Source: Brenneria goodwinii
GTDB taxonomy: Bacteria > Pseudomonadota > Gammaproteobacteria > Enterobacterales > Enterobacteriaceae
DNA: 64,000 nt
NCBI RefSeq assembly: GCF_002291445.1
Contig: NZ_CP014137.1
Location: forward strand, 1,736,001-1,800,000
Reading direction: 5' to 3'
Both the position numbers and the translations under genes were made by a program. Below the pieces are notes generated by a model. It had not been told where the DNA came from. It worked only from the letters and a program-made list of their open reading frames with translations, and did not search any database. Shown here piece by piece: positions 61,090 through 64,000 of the stretch (position 1 is the first letter of the stretch; every line of letters starts with the position of its first letter).

Positions 61090-62394
61090 TTAAGGCGTAT
61101 CCTGAAAAACGTCGGCCACCGCCAGCATCGCCGTGGCGATCTCAATCATCTTTTTATTTTGATTCATCGCCATTTTGCGCAGGGTTTTGTACGCCTCTTC
61201 TTCGCTTAAATTGCGATGCTGCATCAGCAGGCTTTTTGCCCGATCGATATGTTTTCTTTCATTCAGCGTCTCGCGCAGCGCCGCCAGTTCATGATCCAAC
61301 GCCTGCAAACGGCGCGACTGCCGTTGCACCAATGAGAGCAACGAACGTCCAAGCTGGGGGCGGACGCCGTCGCTATTCAACCAGCCATGCGACGCGCTTT
61401 GCCCGCCCGCTTCACCCTTCGCGAGATCATGGCCGGCAATAAAGACCGAATAACCCGGATCGTCGTTTTGCGCCGGCGACACCAGACTTTCTATATCCGC
61501 CATTTGCTCGCTATTCGCCTGCTCGGCGGCGGCAATCCGATCGCGGCACAGCTGCATCAGCGTCAGCTCCAGGCTGTCTTCAAGCTGCTTCATTTCATCG
61601 ATGCGCTGCGTGGAAATAGCAAACCAGCGCAGGCTGCCCTCGTCTTCCCGTGTTTCCGTGGTGCCGCGGGTGCAGGCAATACGGCGCAAACGTTCAAATT
61701 CGCTATCCGTCGTCATCTGTAACCAGCGTTGCCGGTTTTGCTCATCGGCGAATTCCGCAAACGTAGCAAAACACCGCTCCTGCCGCTCGATCAGATCCAG
61801 TAACTTTTGCTGCGTATCTTCATTGAAGACGCCTGAGGCAAAAGCCGCCGCACCGATCGCCCGCTCCTGTCCGGCAAACTCCTTGCCCTGCATAAAGCTG
61901 AACATAGCGATCAGCGCCCGCGAGATCACCGGCTCCGCCGCCGTATCGGAAACGTCGAACACCAGCGAGAGCAGGTTACGGATAATGTCATTAAAAAAGG
62001 TCATGGCCTGCGGCAGTTGCAGTAATTGCCGCCGAATTTGCTGACGTAGCGAAGGCAGCAGGCTTAGCGCATAGACCACGCTGGCGACGCGGCTGAACAA
62101 ACGGCTGGCCTGCGGCAACTCGGCCGTCATGCTTTCCAACCGATCCAGATGCGCCATCAGCGGTTCCTGCGCCTGCGCCACTTCCAGTTCTCTGAGCCTT
62201 AACTCATCCCTGAACAGACGGCCGTCAGAGCAGAGAAACAGGTTGGATGTGCCGCGCTCGCGTTGCAGCATATGCACCAGTTGGCTGATCTTGCCCACCA
62301 GCTCGCCGCTTTGCAGCAAATAGCGCAGGCTATTCAACTCGCACTGACGCGAGGCAAGCAAGAAACGGATCGTTGTTGAAGGGTCTGCCACCAT
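61090..62394 (-). CDS. nasR: Nitrate-responsive antiterminator NasR (NIT-ANTAR)
   Basis: A 434-residue cytoplasmic protein. The N-terminal NIT domain (~30-300) senses nitrate/nitrite; LVHMLQRERGTSNLFLCSDG is the family's nitrate-pocket block. The C-terminal ANTAR domain (~365-430) binds RNA hairpins, seen as LNERKHIDRAKSLLMQHRNLSEEEAYKTLRKMAM. NasR stops formation of the leader terminator in front of nasF. The ATG at 62394 has GGGAG upstream; an in-frame TTG at 62433 would add a poorly conserved leader. It is transcribed separately from nasFEDBA. Confidence 0.95.
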   Translation of the reverse strand: MVADPSTTIRFLLASRQCELNSLRYLLQSGELVGKISQLVHMLQRERGTSNLFLCSDGRLFRDELRLRELEVAQAQEPLMAHLDRLESMTAELPQASRLFSRVASVVYALSLLPSLRQQIRRQLLQLPQAMTFFNDIIRNLLSLVFDVSDTAAEPVISRALIAMFSFMQGKEFAGQERAIGAAAFASGVFNEDTQQKLLDLIERQERCFATFAEFADEQNRQRWLQMTTDSEFERLRRIACTRGTTETREDEGSLRWFAISTQRIDEMKQLEDSLELTLMQLCRDRIAAAEQANSEQMADIESLVSPAQNDDPGYSVFIAGHDLAKGEAGGQSASHGWLNSDGVRPQLGRSLLSLVQRQSRRLQALDHELAALRETLNERKHIDRAKSLLMQHRNLSEEEAYKTLRKMAMNQNKKMIEIATAMLAVADVFQDTP

Positions 62395-62516
62395 CGTTCT
62401 CACTCCCGAAACATCACTGGCGGAAAGATGCAATTAACACGCCAGTTACAAATGGCGCCGATCGTCTGATTTTTAATCAAAGCCACTTTTTACCGGACAA
62501 TCCACGCGCTTAACGT

Positions 62517-63137
62517 CTAAAGAAAAGGCGTAATGTCGCCGGTACCTTCACGAACAATGCGCGGCGTAGATTCGGTCAAATCGATAACCGTGGTTGGCTG
62601 CTGACCGAGAAACCCGCCATGAATCACCAGGTCGACCTGTTTCCCCAGCCTTTCCTGGATCTCTTCCGGATCGGATTCGGCGAAATCATTGCCTGGCAGC
62701 ATCAGCGTGGTAGACATTAATGGCTCATCCAATGCGGCTAATAAATCCAGCGCGATAGGATTAGACGGCACCCGCAAGCCAATGGTCTTGCGTTTTTCAT
62801 TCATCAGGCGACGCGGCACTTCTTTTGTCGCTTTGAGAATAAAGGTGTAGTTGCCGGGCGTATTATTTTTAATCAGACGAAACGCCGTATTATCGACGTA
62901 AGCATACGTCGACAGTTCCGAGAGATCGCGGCACATCAGGGTAAAATTGTGGTTATGGTCCAGATCGCGGATCCGGCAGATGCGCTCCATGGCATTTTTA
63001 TCACCCAACATGCATCCCAGCGCATAGCCTGAATCGGTGGGGTAAACAATCACCCCGCCTTTATGCAGAAAATCCACAGACTGATTGATCAGCCTTGGCT
63101 GAGGATTCTGCGGGTGAATGTAGAAAAACTGACTCAT
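62517..63137 (-). CDS. yciO: YciO (Sua5/YrdC/YciO family)
   Basis: A 206-residue protein of the TsaC/YrdC-like fold (E. coli YciO: 206), with VIYPTDSGYALGCMLGDK and NFTLMCRDLSELSTYA as the nucleotide/threonylcarbamoyl-binding blocks. Unlike TsaC, YciO is not essential, and its role is uncertain. In E. coli it lies beside trpH; here 109 bases separate them. The start at 63137 has GAGGTAGTGTC before it. Confidence 0.95.
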   Translation of the reverse strand: MSQFFYIHPQNPQPRLINQSVDFLHKGGVIVYPTDSGYALGCMLGDKNAMERICRIRDLDHNHNFTLMCRDLSELSTYAYVDNTAFRLIKNNTPGNYTFILKATKEVPRRLMNEKRKTIGLRVPSNPIALDLLAALDEPLMSTTLMLPGNDFAESDPEEIQERLGKQVDLVIHGGFLGQQPTTVIDLTESTPRIVREGTGDITPFL

Positions 63138-63246
63138 GACACTACCTCGTGCTTCTGCAATACGGGAAAACTCGCGGTGTCTCCCGCGTAATCGACAACA
63201 TGGTTACTTTCACGCAGAGATTAATAACCGACGTCGCCGCTATGGA

Positions 63247-64000
63247 TTATTCCGCCAACGCCGAATGTTGCCACACCGGCTCCGCATCCGCGGGCAACCA
63301 CAGTTTGCGCCCCAGTTCGATCCAGGCGCAGGGCTGGTGAAAATCCGACCCCTGCGATGCCAACAAGCCAAACTCACGGGCGTAACGGGCAAGCTGTGTG
63401 CGCTCGTCCGGCGCCTGCTGGCACTGCGCCACTTCCATGGCGATGCCGCCGTTATCCGCAAAACCGCGCAACAAACGTTTCAGCCATTTGGCGGTTAAAT
63501 CATAACGACCGGGATGCGCCAACACCGCCACGCCGCCGGATTGATGAATGGCATCAATCGCTTGCTTTATTGTACACCACTGCGGCGGGACGTATCCGGT
63601 TTTCCCTTTTGCCAGGTATTTCTTAAATACTTGATTGATATTGGCCGCCACGCCCAGCTCCACCAGAAATCGGGCAAAATGCCCCCGGGTGATCTGGCCG
63701 CCCACCGCCAACCGGCTCGCGCCTTCCAGCGCATCGGGAATGCGCGCCTTCGCCAGACGCAAGGCGATCTGTTCCGCCCTTTCCCGCCGCGACTGCGCCT
63801 GGCTCAGCAGGAGATCGCACAAGGCCGGATGAGCAATATCCATACCCAGCCCCACAATATGAATCTCATGGTTTTCCCATAGCGTTGAAATCTCTACGCC
63901 GGGGATCAGCCGCAACGGCAACGCCAGCTCATCAATCGTTCGCCGCGCCTCGGCCAGGCCGTCGGTGGTATCATGATCGGTAATCGACAATACGCTGACG
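63247..64000 (-). CDS. trpH: PHP-domain 5'-3' exoribonuclease RNase AM (TrpH/YciV), 5' end cut
   Basis: Partial: the frame is open to the window edge at 64000, so roughly 40 N-terminal residues are missing. SITDHDTTDGLAEA is the PHP metal-binding loop, with HIVGLGMDI and VAVLAHPGRY further on, all supplying histidines and aspartates of the trinuclear metal site. The family hydrolyses 3',5'-bisphosphates and trims rRNA 5' ends. In E. coli it lies upstream of yciO as here. Confidence 0.94.
   Translation of the reverse strand, partial: VSVLSITDHDTTDGLAEARRTIDELALPLRLIPGVEISTLWENHEIHIVGLGMDIAHPALCDLLLSQAQSRRERAEQIALRLAKARIPDALEGASRLAVGGQITRGHFARFLVELGVAANINQVFKKYLAKGKTGYVPPQWCTIKQAIDAIHQSGGVAVLAHPGRYDLTAKWLKRLLRGFADNGGIAMEVAQCQQAPDERTQLARYAREFGLLASQGSDFHQPCAWIELGRKLWLPADAEPVWQHSALAE

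Noticed and set aside
1..64000. tRNA, rRNA, CRISPR array, intact prophage or transposase gene
   Set aside because: None seen on either strand.

Overview
The window is a contiguous piece of an enterobacterial chromosome. Gene order closely follows the replication-terminus half of Escherichia coli: ynfB, ynfK (bioD2), mlc, ynfL, ynfM, then tus, fumC, manA, ydgA, add, ydgJ, then cnu, rsxABCDGE, nth, and finally cysB, topA, yciN, sohB, yciK, btuR, rluB, yciO, trpH. The accessory content (glucosylglycerate-type genes, an arabinose import block, a nas cluster, a candidate Hrp-regulated effector) and moderately high GC point to a plant-associated member of the Pectobacteriaceae such as Brenneria, Dickeya, Lonsdalea or Pectobacterium. 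The genus is an inference.

Bases 1-1575 hold the end of a mannosyl-3-phosphoglycerate-phosphatase-type gene and a glucosyl-3-phosphoglycerate-synthase-type gene, probably a compatible-solute module. Bases 1594-7930 hold a WYL-domain regulator facing a flavin-nucleotide-type protein across a perfect 14-bp inverted repeat, a VOC protein, ydfG, two small exported proteins, a 14-TM efflux pump and bioD2. Bases 8090-11807 are mlc-ynfL-ynfM.

Bases 11804-14186 hold the most unusual gene. It encodes a ~770-residue protein with three ~125-residue repeats of unknown kind, a classical bipartite nuclear localisation signal and a C-terminal deaminase-fold domain with HAE and PCxxC zinc motifs. It is preceded by a sequence very close to an HrpL-type hrp box. 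I interpret it as a candidate type III-secreted, nucleus-targeted deaminase effector. It lies between ynfM and the Ter site/tus gene.

Bases 14291-24880 contain Ter, tus, fumC, manA, ydgA, a BASS-type transporter, add, a ~0.4-kb non-autonomous element with IS50-like ends, yfeH and ydgJ. Bases 24942-33325 are an arabinose module: araFGH followed by araC, divergent from araBA. Bases 33616-40457 are cnu, the rsxABCDGE electron-transport operon (rsxC carries a 141-bp tandem repeat) and nth. Bases 40574-49173 are cysB, topA, yciN, sohB, yciK, btuR and rluB.

Bases 49535-62394 form an accessory block between rluB and yciO. It starts with two overlapping small genes of unknown function. It continues with an assimilatory nitrate cluster: nasR, then nasF-E-D (ABC importer), nasB (nitrite reductase with a fused NirD-like tail), an internally deleted uroporphyrinogen methyltransferase remnant, and nasA fused to a CysJ-like diflavin reductase. 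Upstream of nasF the sequence shows a sigma-54 promoter, a leader hairpin, a strong intrinsic terminator and two candidate NtrC sites. This fits dual control by nitrogen limitation (NtrC) and nitrate (NasR antitermination). The window ends with yciO and a truncated trpH. No tRNA, rRNA, CRISPR array or intact insertion sequence was seen.
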